From Petunia secreta (lineage: Eukaryota; Streptophyta; Magnoliopsida; Solanales; Solanaceae), in assembly GCA_029990175.1 (NCBI GenBank), contig JARKIP010000065.1, forward strand, positions 29,552,501 to 29,616,500: 64,000 nucleotides of DNA. The letters run 5' to 3'. Each line of letters begins with the position of its first letter. Position 1 is the first letter of the stretch. Under the pieces are notes generated by a model, which was not told the origin of the DNA, did not search any database, and saw only the letters and a list, made by a program, of their open reading frames with translations. The translations under genes and the position numbers were made by a program. Positions 33,004 through 43,868 of this stretch are shown here, piece after piece.

Positions 33004-33768
33004 TGGTGCAAGCCGATCCGGAGATAAGCCTAGCAACCGAGTCAACAGCGGAAAACAAGATAGAAAGATAGAAGCAAGACAAGGCTTGCTTCGTTTCGAA
33101 AGAACAGTGAGGAACTTGTCTCAAAGCTCGATCGAAAGGAAAGTCAAGAATAACCTAAACTATGCAACAATCCTCAAGAGAACATTTCCCCTTGCAAACT
33201 GAATGATCAAAGAGGAAATATTCAATCGGAGTCACCGAAAGCCACAAGTCCCAGATTCCCTCACTGGGGTTTGCTCTCATCAGAGACAGGAAATGCTCTC
33301 GGCAATTTCATTCATTACTCAATATAAAAAAAACTAGCTACTTACAATGGAATGGAACAAGGTTTATATAAGAAATATTAGGGGCAAACTAATGAAATGG
33401 TCAAAGGTGACCAATAAGGCCAAGCTACGTAGGACTGAACTAAAGTGTGTTCAGCAGCCTTGACTTCGGTGCTCGGTTGCTTGCTCGAACACATTTGTCA
33501 TCGGGCGCTCACCTAACTTCGAACACAATTTGTTGTGTTCGGTTCGGTGCTGCTCGGCGCCAAGAGTTGGTGCTCGGTCACTTTATCCTCGGGCTCAAAT
33601 TTGAACATGAGGCCTTCGGTTCTAGCACTTCGCGATTCCTCCTCCAAACACATACTTCCTCCCGGCCAAGCCAACTGAATGTGCATGTCATGGAGCAATT
33701 TGGCTTGGCTTTGTGTCATTGGCCTCGGTGGACTGTCGAGTACTTGATCAGCACTTTGGGCTGCATCA
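33004..33768 (-). repeat. 5' LTR of the inner CRM-like element
   Basis: 765 bp; the plus strand reads TGGTGCAAGC...GGGCTGCATCA. On the minus strand its first part is open from 33768 to 33513 and encodes an LTR extension related to that of the host element, with the shared core PPRPMT-SQAKLLHD. Followed by GTATA. Confidence 0.92.
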
Positions 33769-34328
33769 GTATAGGCAAACTCAATAACAAAAGCTCTAAG
33801 CAAGGGTCCAAGTTAGTCCAAGAGTATCATGATGAGTTCGAAAGAATTCGATTGAATCTTGATGAAGAGCAAGCCACTATTCGGTTCAAAAATGGCTTGG
33901 CTCGGGATGTGTCATCTCAATTGAGGCTACACGTGTTCCACACGTTGGAAGATCTGTTCGAAGCTGCTACCGAAGCTGAGAAATTGGTGAAGGACGATAA
34001 AGCGAACCGGTATCGAGGAGTCACTACTTCAACCTCTTTGAACCGAGGTAAAGAATGGAAGAGTCCTAATCCAACAAGTGCTAACACTATTCGAGATTCG
34101 AAGAAACTCTTCGAAAAGGGTGTGACCGTTAACCAGCCAAGAGAAGTGGGAGGTAAAGTTCAACTAAACTCTCCTAGTGCTTCAAATATTCAGTGTCATA
34201 AATGCAAAGGTTATGGTCACATGGCAAAAGAGTGTCCAACTCGCAAGGTTATGCTTTTGCTCGAAGATGGAACCGTGCATGAGCAAGCGAGTGACACCGA
34301 AGAGGAATTTATCGAGGAGATTGACTGA
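33769..34328 (+). pseudogene. gag: gag of the outer CRM-like element, C-terminal part
   Basis: Resumes after the second GTATA. It encodes QEYHDEFERIRLNLDEEQAT, IRFKNGLARDVSSQLRLHVF, EAATEAEKLVKDDKANRY and a CCHC zinc knuckle, CHKCKGYGHMAKEC (near 34196), followed by an acidic tail. The frame closes with TGA at 34326. The join to the N-terminal part is not clean in frame, so a small indel near the junction is likely in addition to the insertion. Confidence 0.88.
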
Positions 34329-34376
34329 GCTGAACAGGATGATGGTCGTGAAGCTGCCGAAGCTGATCATCCATAA

Positions 34377-34963
34377 ATGTTTATTGTGGTTCGAAGAAAT
34401 TTGAGCTGCATGACTCTCGAAGAGGAGGACAACCAAAGAGAGAATCTTTTCCATGCCCGGTGTCGAGTGAAGGGAAATGTGTGTTCGATGATCATTGACT
34501 CAGGTAGTTGTGCAAATGTGGTAAGCCAAACCTTGGTTTCACAAATGGGACTACCTACTTTGAGACATCCCCACCCTTACAAATTACAATGGTTGAACAA
34601 GTGTGGAGAATTGAGGGTTGTCAAACAAGTGTGGATAAAGTTTAGAGTTGGGGAATATCAAGACGAAATTATGTTCGATGTGGTGCCGATGCAAGCTTGT
34701 CATTTGCTATTGGGTCGACCATGGAAGTATGATCGGTGGTTATTCACAATGGAAGATCCAACACTTACACTACAAGGTTTGAAGGGAAGAGTTTCATACT
34801 CAAACCCTTGTCTCCAAAACAAGTCACTGAGGACTATAAACGGATGAAAGAATTAAAAGAAGCGGCCAAAGCTAAGCTTCCGATGGGAACAAAAATTGTG
34901 GCCGAAGATAAAGACTCACCGCCCGAAGTAATAAATGCCTGTGCAATCATGCAACCGGGTTAG
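34377..34963 (+). pseudogene. pol: Protease region of the outer CRM-like element
   Basis: LFHARCRVKG is followed by the active-site loop MIIDSGSCANVVSQTLV (Asp codon near 34498), then LQWLNKCGELRVVKQVW and MFDVVPMQACHLLLGRPW. A frameshift near 34740 moves the sequence into another frame with SFILKPLSPKQVTEDYKRMK, closed by TAG at 34961. The protease catalytic loop itself looks intact. Confidence 0.85.
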
Positions 34964-34990
34964 TTTCTACGAGGCAACGACAACGATCAG

Positions 34991-36232
34991 ATGATGATTT
35001 TCCTCCTGCACAAGGGTATCTTTCTAAACTCTAATGATGATTTTTCTAACGATAACCCTTTGCCTAGTGTTGTACAAAGTGTTTTGCAGGACTTCGGAGA
35101 CATGTTTCCCGAAGAAATGCCAGGTGGATTACCTCTGTTGAGAGGAATCGAGCACCAAATTGACTTCGTACCGGGGTCTCAAATCCCCAACAAACCTGCA
35201 TACCGGTGTACTCATGAAGACACCAAAGAGCTCCAACGGCAGGTTGATGAGTTGCTGAACAAGGGCCTTGTTCGAGAGAGCTTGAGTCCTTGCGTCGTTC
35301 CTGTTATACTTGTCCCGAAGAAGGATGGAACATGGTGAATGTGCGTTGATTGCCGAGCAGTCAACAAAATAACGGTTAAGTATTGTCATTCTATCCCTCG
35401 ATTAGATGACATGCTAGACTAGTTAAGTGGTTCTTCATGCTTTACGAAGATAGACCTCAGGTCCGGTTACCACCAAATCCGAATGAAGCCCGGAGACGAG
35501 TGGAAAACCGCATTCAAGACCAAGTCCGGTCTCTATGAATGGTTGATGATTCCATTTGGCTTATCCAACGCCCCAAGCACATTCATGCGCCTGATGAACC
35601 ATGTGCTCAAACCGTTCATAAATAAGTTTGTTGTCGTTTACTTTGATGACATATTTGTTTATAGTAAATATGTGGATGAACATGTCGAACATCGAAGGCT
35701 AGTGCTTGATAAGCTTAGAGAGGAGAAGTTATATGCTAACTTCAAGAAATGTGCCTTTTGTGTCGAACGTGTAGTTTTTCTAGAATTCGTTGTCAGTGCT
35801 AATGGTGTCGAAGTCGACGATTCAAAAGTCGAATCCATCAATGATTGGTCAACTCCAACCTCGGTATCACAAGTTCGTAGCTTCCATGGCTTAGCTAGCT
35901 TTTACCAAAGGTTTGTTCGTGACTTTAGCACCGTGGCAGCTCCTTTAACCGAGATGGTTAAGAAAGACCATCTATTTGTGTGGGAAGAGTCCCAAGAGAG
36001 GGCTTTCCAAGAGTTGAAACGGAGGCTTTGCTCTGCCCCGTTGTTGCAACTCCCTGACTTCGGCAAAGCATTCGAAGTCGAGTATGATGCGTCCGGAGTT
36101 GGGGTCGGAGGAGTGCTTATGCAAGAATCGAAGCTGATCGCTTACTTTAGTGAAAAGCTTAAGGGTGCAACCTTGAACTACTCTACGTGTGACAAGGAAT
36201 TGTATGCCCTCGTTCGAGCACTCGCCCATTAG
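34991..36232 (+). pseudogene. pol: Reverse transcriptase and start of RNase H of the outer CRM-like element
   Basis: PGGLPLLRGIEHQIDFVPGS and LVPKKDGTW lead to a TGA at 35336. The continuation ([35 protein letters not shown]) has a further TAG near 35421. From 35483 a clean frame has [30 protein letters not shown], the catalytic [10 protein letters not shown] (Asp pair 35645-35650), [19 protein letters not shown] and RNase H starting [15 protein letters not shown], ending at TAG 36230. It provides the intact reference for the segment missing from the inner element. Confidence 0.9.
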
Positions 36233-37480
36233 CAGCATTATTTTTGGCCTCGAGAATTTGTGATTAAAAACGATCATGAATCTTTGAAACACCTCCGAGG
36301 TCAGGAGAAATTGAACCGAAGGCATGCCAAGTAGGTTGAATTCATTGAGAGTTTTCCCTATGTAATTCATTATAAAAGGGGAAAAGACAATGTTATGGCC
36401 GATGCGCTATCGAGGAAATTTGCCTTAGCGATCACCCTCGCCTCAAGGCTCATGGGATTCGAAAGCATCAAGTTGATGTACGAAGACGATCCCAAGCTGA
36501 AATGCGTTCGTGACACAATCTTGAGTGGCTGAAGGGTTGAGAAATATCAGTGGCACGATGGCTACCTCTTCAAGAATTAGAGGGTTTGTGTGCCAGTGTC
36601 ATCGTGGACAGAGCTCTTAGTTCGAAAAGCTCACTCCGGAGGTCTGCTGGGACACTTCGGTGTCGACAAAACTCCTCGTATCTTAACCGAGCAGTTCCAT
36701 TAGCACAAAATGTGACGAGATGTGGAAAAGCTTTGCAACGTTTGTCTCGTTTGCAAGAAAGCTAAATCGAAGTCCAGCCCTCATGGTTTGTATACCCCGT
36801 TGCCTGTGCCTGATTGACCTTGGGTTGATATATCCATAGACTTTGTGTTGGGGTTACCAAGGTTGGGGGTGGACATGATAGCATCTTTGTCGTAGTCGAC
36901 CGTTTTTCAAAACTGGCTCACTTTATTCCTTGCAAAAAGTGTGATGATGCACAACATATAGCTACTTTGTTTATTTCTAATGTGTTGAAATTACATGCTG
37001 TGCCTCGTACTATTGTGAGTGATCGAGACTCAAAATTCTTGAGTCATTTTTGGAAATGCTTGTGGGGTTCCCTCGGCACCAAGCTACTATTCTCGACGTC
37101 TCACCATCCTCAGACTGATGGACAGACCGAGGTAGTTAACCGAACCTTGGGATCTTTGCTTCGAGCAATGACAAGGCAAGGTCGGAAACTGGGCAGATCG
37201 TTTTCCCATGATGGAGTTTGCATACAATCGAACGGTGCATCTAATGATCAATATAACCCTGTTCGAATGTGTGTATGGTTTTAATCCTTTGATTCCACTT
37301 GATTTAACCCCATTGCCTCGAGATTCTATTATTGATTTTGAAAGTACTCGGCGAACCACTGCCTTGATCGAGTTGCATCCAAAGGTTAAGAAGAACCTCG
37401 AGGAAGCTTATGCAAAGGTCGCATCAAAGAAAAACAACGGGCGAAAGAAATTGGAATTAAAGAAGGGAGATTGGGTTTGA
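36233..37480 (+). pseudogene. pol: RNase H end and integrase of the outer CRM-like element
   Basis: Heavily interrupted; stops occur near 36331, 36529, 36577, 36700, 36714 and 36818. Recognisable pieces include [33 protein letters not shown], the zinc finger ([17 protein letters not shown]), [11 protein letters not shown] with a frameshift after it, [18 protein letters not shown] (36967-37070) and [20 protein letters not shown]. The catalytic residues can still be located, but the gene cannot make a product. From 37208 another frame has [31 protein letters not shown] and KGDWV, closed by TGA at 37478. Confidence 0.88.
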
Positions 37481-37525
37481 GTTCACTTCCGAAAGGAACG
37501 CTTCCCAAACCAAAGGAAAGGAAAG

Positions 37526-37966
37526 TTGGCTCCTCGAGGGTATGGTCCATTCCAAGTGCTGAGCAAGATCAACAACAATGCTTATGTGATCGACCTCCCT
37601 GGTGAGTATAATGTGTCCAACACCTTTAATGTTGCTGACTTAGTTCCTTGTGTTGTAGGTCTAACTTCGGAGGAGGAAGATGGCTCGATTTCGAGAACGA
37701 AATCTTCTCAAGAAGGGGAGGATGATACAGCCCGAACACGTGCTGATCATGTGTTCGATCCACCGAGGCCAATGACACGAAGCCAAGCCAAGCTGTTACA
37801 CGATGTCCACATTCACTTGGCTTGGCCGAAGGAAAGCAACTACTCCGAAGCTGAGTACCCGAGCTCAAGAACCGAAGACGTCACCTACAAGCTTGAGCTC
37901 GAAGAAGGGAGTGACCGAACCCCACCCGAACACTCAACATCGACGCCGAAGTCAAAAGGCAAATAA
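37526..37966 (+). pseudogene. pol: Integrase C-terminus with LTR-encoded extension, outer CRM-like element
   Basis: LPGEYNVSNTFNVADLVPC is followed by an acidic segment and SRTKSSQEGEDD, which is translated from the polypurine tract. The frame then enters the 3' LTR and continues about 80 codons: PPRPMTRSQAKLLHDVHIHL, an acidic middle and a Lys-rich end, stopping at 37966. CRM-group elements are known to carry C-terminal targeting motifs partly encoded in the LTR, so this is plausibly such a domain. Its core is also kept in the inner element 5' LTR despite many nucleotide differences. Confidence 0.8.
37711..37722 (+). other. Polypurine tract of the outer CRM-like element
   Basis: AGAAGGGGAGGA directly before TGATACAGCCC. 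It is part of the coding frame (QEGED). Confidence 0.9.
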
Positions 37967-38522
37967 CCGAAAGAAGAGCGATCGATGTCAAGAATGAGCC
38001 GAGCTGAGCAACCGAGCACCGAAGTGAAGGAACTCGAGCTCAAGTGTTCGAAGTCAAGTGCTCGGTTGAAGGAGTAACCGAACACTCATTGAACAGGCCT
38101 GCGTGGCTTACTCCTATTGGTCGCCTGTGACCATTTACTATTTTTTCCTTAGCATAGCCTATAAATAATCTATTACATTTCATTTGTAGAGTTAGTCTTT
38201 GATGAATTTTGAACATAGCAGTTGCTATTAAAGTGTCTCCGATGGAGCCGAACCCCGACGTAGGATTTTAAAGAACTTGTGTCAATCGGTGTGAGTCGTT
38301 TAAACATTTTCTTTTTGGTCATTCAATTTGCAAGAAGCGTTGTCTTTCTTGAGGATTGTTGCTTAGTATAGGTGATTCTTGACCTTCATTCGATCGAGCT
38401 TGAGACAAGTTCCTAACTGTTCTTTCGAATCGAAGCAAGTCTTGTCTTGCTTCAATCTTTTATTTCCTGATGTTTCTTCCGCGTCTTCGTGCTTAGCTTA
38501 ACCTCTGTGTTTGCTTGCACCA
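37723..38522 (+). repeat. 3' LTR of the outer CRM-like element
   Basis: 800 bp, TGATACAGCC...TTGCACCA, followed by CATGG. The coding extension in the first 244 bp is open here, while the 5' LTR copy has stops in it. Confidence 0.93.
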
Positions 38523-39362
38523 CATGGTTACAGCTTCAAACTCTCAAACACCCTCACCATGTGTGGCATGGCTGCAGCGCGCGACTTCTAAATGCCATAA
38601 CCATGCGAGGCATTCCCATGGCTTTCAGTTCTGCGACCCCAACTTTTTTAATTTCGTTTAGGCTTAGGATTAACTTATGGAAGACTTTGTAAACACTATA
38701 AATAGTCTTTTAATGTCATTTTTAAGGGGGAGGTCGAATTTCTAGAGCAAGTTTTGGAGTTCTTACACATTGAACCAAGGGTTTAATTCCTTTTCATCAT
38801 CTATTACAATATTTAATCTTTCTCCTATGAATTTTTGTGTTGTTATTATGAATATGAGTAGCTAAACCTATCGTTCTAGGGTTAGAGTAAATACATGAAG
38901 GTTGATGCTTGAAAGTTGATTTCTCCCTATTGATTTACCATTACGGATTGTTTATTCTTTCTTAAGCCTAATTGTTTGGTTATTGAGGCCTGATAATTGA
39001 ACACTATCTACGGTTTACAAGTTGAACTCGAAAGAGGGAACTTGTAAATGCAAATAATAAAGAATAGGGCTTGATTGTGAACCTGGGTATCAGGGAATCG
39101 ATTTGTGGGTAGGATAGATATATACCTATTCGCCTGGCTTAACTAAACACAGAATTCTTTAATGCATGCATGTGATTTAATTCCATAGAAATATAGGCGT
39201 TAGAGTAGCTTGCATAGACTCGTGAAGAATCGACAGGTTTTCACGAATATAATTAACCTGCTAGTTAGCAATCTAGGAAATCAAGAAGTAGAATCAACTA
39301 GAAAACTCAACTGGATTGTTCGTAACTCGGACCCTGGATTGTTCTCTTTTATTAATAACAGC
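38523..39362 (+). repeat. 3' LTR of the Athila-like element, segment 2
   Basis: Starts with the second CATGG and matches the 5' LTR from about 5966 to 6803, including the second U3 hairpin and the TATAAATA box. Ends at ACAGC, the target duplicated by the small reversed element. Confidence 0.92.
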
Positions 39363-40678
39363 TGTTGCTCCCAACGTACACGCAAGTATACGTGGTCGAC
39401 AAGTAATAAAGTGATAAGGAGAGTATCGTTCCCACGAGGACTATTCAGACTGAATTCTAGCAAACAATTTCCTAAGAACTATTCAGGGATCTTTTTTCAA
39501 TGGTTGAGATTTTACTAACTAAATGCAGTAATTAAAACAAGTAGTTGAGATCAAGTAACAGAGCAAATTCTAAGTTGTTATCAATAACAGAGAAACGGTC
39601 CAGGGTCAGAGTTACAAACAATCCAATTGAGTTTTCCAGTTGATTCTACTTCTTGATTTCCTAGATTGCTAACTACAGGTTAAATGTACCCATGAAAACC
39701 TTTCGATTCTTCACGGTCTATGCAGGCTACTCCAATCCCTATATGTCTATGGGTTGAATCACGTGCACGCATTAACGAATTCTGTAATGAGTTAAACTAG
39801 GCGAGCAAGTATATGTCTATCCTACTCACAAATTGGTTCCCCGATGTCCGGGTTCACAAACTAGTTCTATTCTTTCTTATTGCGTAATTAAATTCCCTCT
39901 TTCGAGTTCAATCTAAAAACCATAGATAGTATTCAATTATCAGGCCTCAATAATCAAACAATTATGATCAAGAAAGAATAAACAATCCATAATGGTAAAT
40001 CAATATATAGAAATCAACTTTCAAACATCAACCTTCATGTATTTACTCTAACCCGAGAACAAACAAACTATAGAATTAAAGAGAATAATAAGAGAAAGAG
40101 AGAAAGAACTTGTGTAGAAGACATCTAGGGCTCCTCCCCTCTCCTCCAAAACTTGCTCCAAAGGTCTGAACTCCTATCAAAAACTAAGTAAAAGAGTATT
40201 TATAGGGTTTACAAACACCTAGTAATAAGTTACACCTAATCCTAGACGAAATAGGAAGTAAAAACCGCTCCAGGGGCGCTATAACGGGCGCCCCGCGCCT
40301 CGTAAAGCGCTGCCCAAGACAGAACCCGTCACAATCTGCACGCCTTGGCTCTGCGGCGCATGGGAAACCGCGCCTAGCCACTGCGCGCGGTAGAGGGCGC
40401 GGCGCGTGGGCTAGGGCGCCAGGCCAAAATCTGCACTTCCTTGGTCCGAAACTCGCCTCGTGTCGTGCCTTTGTGTGCTCAATCCAATCCTCAATCAAAC
40501 TCCAATCTTTTCTTGCTCAATCATGCTCTTAAAAGCTCCAATTGCACTGCATAACAACCTACATACACACGACATAAAATTAGTGTAAAACCACATTCAT
40601 AAACCATAAAACGAGCGAATAAAATATTCAAACGTAAGGAAATATTAAGGAAATATAGGCATAAAATGCCAAACATCA
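39363..40678 (-). repeat. 3' LTR of the small Athila-related element
   Basis: 1316 bp; the plus strand reads TGTTGCTCCC...CCAAACATCA. On the minus strand it has a TATAAATA box near 40203 and, upstream of it, a GC-rich block (40262-40436). Confidence 0.93.
40262..40436 (-). repeat. GC-rich module block in the U3 of the small element
   Basis: Strong local GC rise with many GGCGC/GCGCC words, for example GGGCGCCCCGCGCC and GGGCGCGGCGCGTGGG, in otherwise AT-rich DNA. It is present also in the other LTR (about 44769-44935). It is located upstream of the TATA box, as are the short hairpins in the Athila host LTR, so it may be the diverged counterpart. Confidence 0.7.
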
Positions 40679-42699
40679 CCACCCCACACTTGAACCTTTG
40701 CTCGCCCTCGAGCAAGTCACAACTAACTTCCCAACCTAGGTAAAACAGGTCTGCCTATGACCATGGTTGATACCGACCATTTAACCAATGCACACATGAC
40801 TACTATGGATCCACAAACATGCCAACAATTTACCAAAACCAAAAATATGAGAACAACCACCCCAAAATAGCTCAAATGCACAAACTCAACTTAATGCAAC
40901 CATGCTCCCACAAAATCACACCTATCTACTCAACCAAGAAGCCACCAACTTCACCTATTACATGCAAACCACGTGCCCTCACCAATATGAAGTAAAAGAG
41001 TGCCCCCCAAATATCCCACACAACAATAAATATCACGCATAGAATGGGGCAATAACCAATGAACTCACTCACTCTCATGAAAATCTCACACGTCACACGC
41101 AATGTACCATAGGCTTGCCCGTAGTGTAGGACTCCACTAGTGTAAGCTCACTCCAATCGGGATTAACTAGGACTTTAAAAAGGTCGGAATGTAGGCTAAG
41201 GGGCGGGTAGGATACATATGGTAATAGTGACTACCTCCCTAAGCACTTTAATACATCACAATTTAAATTAATCATCAATCTCATCAAGCCACCCAAATCA
41301 ACAACTTCTACACATACACCTTCTCAACAAGTAGCAATTTTTTTCTTTTAAGCACACACTAGCAAGGAATGGATATCTTTTTCTCTTTATTCCCTCTTTT
41401 TTTTTTCTTTTCACAATTTTTTCAATTCAACTACTATTTTTTTTTCTATTTCATTATCTTCCAACCTTGCCAATGCTCATAAACAACTACTACACAATTC
41501 ATTCAAATATTCCCCTTCATTAGCTCCACTCAAAAACCTCCCAAAATCCAACCACAACTCCAACATAACAACACAATATCAATAAAGTGCTTAAGGAGTA
41601 AGGGCCAAAAGAGTCAATTTAGAACAAATGGGTAGGCTCGGGGTGTGGGTACCAACAAAAAGGATCAAAGAAATCACAACAACAATTTTTTTTTTCAAGG
41701 TATATATGTAAGGGTAGGCAAATCAAAAGAAGGCCTTGTATCATTTTCCGACTAGAGTAAACCTAGGATTTCACTTTGCACACACACGGGGCAAGTTCTA
41801 GACATTAATATGTAACATGGAGCAAACAAGAACATGCCTCACAACACACATTGCACACAATCCACACAAAAAAGTTCCATCAACAACTCTCAACCAAGCA
41901 TCTAGAGTGCAACTTGTGGAAATTTAAGCACTCATGCACAAAGGTTCACAATCAAGTCAAGCAAGCGGACTCAAACATCTCAAGGGGGTTGTTCCATGTT
42001 TTTTTTTTTTTTAGGCATGCATCAAATTAAAACTCAAGGACACCACAAATAGCACATGCAATCAAGTCCAAGTTCATCGGTATCAAACAAATCAAAGGCA
42101 CCTAGCATTCTACCTATTTCCTTCGTCTAAGGTCATCTACAACTAACTATCCTAATCCTAATAAAAATAAAAACTACCCGGTTCAAAGGTCTCCCCGTGG
42201 AAAAGAACCGAGGCCATAAGAAAAACCACGGGGTGGATGACATGTACCACTAATAAAACTAAAAATGAAAGTCTTTTTGAAATTTTTCATTGGTTTTCTA
42301 ATTTTTTTTTCCATATATTAAAGCAAGAAACAAATAAAAATAAAGTCAAGTGACAAAAGAAAAATCCTATGGTACATGCATCCCTAACCTCAAAAATAAA
42401 TAAAGGGTAGTTCCCCACCCCACACTTAAACTAAGCACTGTCCTCAGTGCTGAAAATAAGCAAGCGCAAGGTAGAGAAAACTTCCCTGAAGATTCTAGTC
42501 CTTGGTGCTAGCATCCTCCAAGCTTCCATATAGTATGAGGTACTCAGACTTCCTTCATCAGGTCATCAATATTGGGCAAGGGTGTGGATACCCCACACTT
42601 AGCCTCGACATTACATGAACCTGCAATCCAAAGAATCACCCAAAGTAATATACAACTATAAAAATACTAATAAAAATAAATAAAAGTAAAGCAAGCAAA
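40679..42699 (-). other. 3' noncoding interior of the small element
   Basis: No gene seen. On the minus strand it contains two AAGTGTGGGG motifs (plus strand CCCCACACTT near 42418 and 42592), the polypurine tract at its end (complement CCACCCCACACTTG at 40679-40692), and A-rich runs. It is alignable over long stretches with 20500-23725 of the host Athila-like element. Confidence 0.75.
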
Positions 42700-42745
42700 T
42701 TGGGTTGCCTCCCAAGAAGCGCCTTAGTTAACGTCGTGGCACGAC
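42700..42745 (-). other. Post-stop structured motif of the small element
   Basis: Hairpin A GTCGTG-C-CACGAC (42733-42745) and hairpin B TTGGG-AGGCAA-CCCAA (42700-42715) on the minus strand, separated by GTTAACTAAGGCGCTTC. It starts 13 nt after the stop at 42759, the same distance as in the host element at 20343. Confidence 0.75.
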
Positions 42746-42758
42746 GAAGACAACTTCA

Positions 42759-43421
42759 TCACTTTTGTCTCCACCTTGAACTAATGAATTGAATCCCCAA
42801 CTTTGCCTCAAGCTTATGACAATGGTATTGGGGTGGTGGTAAAAATATAAAAGGACCAAGTAACCATTGTCGCATTTTGCACTTCTTGGCCTTTACATGA
42901 GGGATGTCGTTTTGTCTCCTCGGTATCACAAACTTTAAAATATAAGCACCTTGTTCCTCCTCCTTTGGTTTCTTCATAGGCTCGGGTGGCTCAATTTTCA
43001 TGTCACCATCCAAACACAATGTTGAATGATTGGAATGAGGTCCAATGCGCTTCAATTCTAAAGTTGCATTACTTTTGACACCCTCACTTGCACAAATACT
43101 AGAGTCCTCAAATATGATGTTTTCTATTTCCTCAATTGACTCTAATGTGATTTCCTCAACTTCGGCATCATCAACTAATATTAGGTCGAGTGGTAGGAAT
43201 TCCACTTTTTGCTCCTCAAATTGGCTTCTAAGCTCTTCTATCTCAAATCTACTATTCACGACAACTGATAGTTGGGCATTAGACACCTCAACCATATAAC
43301 TCAAATTCTCCTCCAAGTCGTGAATAGTCAAGCCAAATTCGTCGATCTTTTGCCTGAGCTCCACTCTTTCTTCCATAAATTGCATCGTCATATTTGTAAG
43401 TTCACTCCTGAAATCCCCCAT
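42759..43421 (-). CDS. Private ORF of the small element, coiled-coil-like and basic C-terminus (unknown function)
   Basis: A 220-codon open frame from ATG at 43421. The N-terminal half is rich in Glu, Leu and Lys with heptad-like spacing (ELTNMTMQFMEERVELRQKI, EIEELRSQFEEQKVEF), suggesting a coiled coil. The middle is acidic (DDAEVEEITLESIEEIENII). The last third has Pro- and Lys-rich EPPEPMKKPKEEEQ, then FVIPRRQNDIPHVKAKKC and a tail ending SRWRQK. I do not recognise the family. It is probably the continuation of the upstream zinc-knuckle frame (43402-43747), shifted by indels. The stop lies at the place where the protease frame ends in the host Athila-like element. Confidence 0.6.
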   Translation of the reverse strand: MGDFRSELTNMTMQFMEERVELRQKIDEFGLTIHDLEENLSYMVEVSNAQLSVVVNSRFEIEELRSQFEEQKVEFLPLDLILVDDAEVEEITLESIEEIENIIFEDSSICASEGVKSNATLELKRIGPHSNHSTLCLDGDMKIEPPEPMKKPKEEEQGAYILKFVIPRRQNDIPHVKAKKCKMRQWLLGPFIFLPPPQYHCHKLEAKLGIQFISSRWRQK

Positions 43422-43747
43422 AAGCTTCTAAGAGTTTGGCTTGCTCCATTAGCCAAGTTTCGCTAACAACCTGCACTTTATCGCTCCTGTCAAACTCACA
43501 AATATCATTAGAATCATCACAAAAATTATTGGGGGAAGGAGCATGACAACTTAGGACAATCATTCCACTGACCACCACACAATTTACAAAAATTCCAATC
43601 AAAGGTGGTAGAAAATTCACATAACCAGTCTCGCAGGGTTGAAAGACTCGGACAATTTTCCCAAAAGTGATGTCCTCCACAAAGTAGACAAGAATCAATA
43701 AAATTTGAGCAACCATCATTCGACCCACTTTCATTAAAAGATGCCAT
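43402..43747 (-). pseudogene. Zinc-knuckle part of the private ORF of the small element, frameshifted
   Basis: The ATG at 43747 opens MASFNESGSNDGCSNFIDSC and a CCHC pattern CLLCGGHHFWENC, the spacing of retroviral zinc knuckles. A second Cys pair follows (CKLCGGQWNDC). After 43545 the frame changes: the following text HAPSPNNFCDDSNDICEFD and VVSETWLMEQAKLLEAYGG lies in another frame, ending at 43402. That overlaps the start of the 42759-43421 frame. The knuckle wording (C-x2-CGG-x-H) resembles Athila nucleocapsids, so the ORF may be a remodelled nucleocapsid that kept RNA binding; this is inference. The start lies about 100 nt after the primer site. Confidence 0.6.
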
Positions 43748-43844
43748 GTAAACTAGTAATACAATAATAAACTAAAAATAAAATAAAAAAATTAAACCTG
43801 AATAGAAAATAATAAATTGTTCAAAAAGAAAACAGTCAATTTAG

Positions 43845-43862
43845 TCCCCGGCAACGGCGCCA
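43845..43862 (-). other. Primer binding site of the small element, tRNA-Asp
   Basis: Plus-strand TCCCCGGCAACGGCGCCA is the complement of TGGCGCCGTTGCCGGGGA, 6 bp from the LTR edge at 43869. Confidence 0.92.
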
Positions 43863-43868
43863 AAAACT

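Larger units (their letters stand above)
26836..33768 (-). mobile_element. Inner CRM-like element, minus strand, with a reverse transcriptase deletion
   Basis: LTRs at 26836-27599 (3') and 33004-33768 (5'). The target duplication is GTATA (26831-26835 and 33769-33773). An intact tRNA-iMet primer site and polypurine tract are present. It has gag, protease, part of reverse transcriptase, RNase H and integrase, but about 548 bp of the polymerase core is missing relative to the host element. Its LTRs belong to the same family as the host LTRs but to another subfamily, so it is a separate lineage and not a self-inversion. It sits inside the host gag. Confidence 0.92.
24006..38522 (+). mobile_element. 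CRM-like chromovirus inserted in the Athila 3' LTR, decayed
   Basis: LTRs of 800 bp each (24006-24805 and 37723-38522). The target duplication is CATGG (24001-24005 and 38523-38527). A tRNA-iMet primer site and a polypurine tract are present. Gag, protease, reverse transcriptase, RNase H and integrase remnants lie in order on the plus strand. The coding frame runs into the 3' LTR, a feature known from CRM elements, and integrase wording is CRM-like; clade assignment is an inference. LTR divergence is around 4-5% by eye. Gag is split by a second, reversed element of the same kind (26836-33768). Confidence 0.9.
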
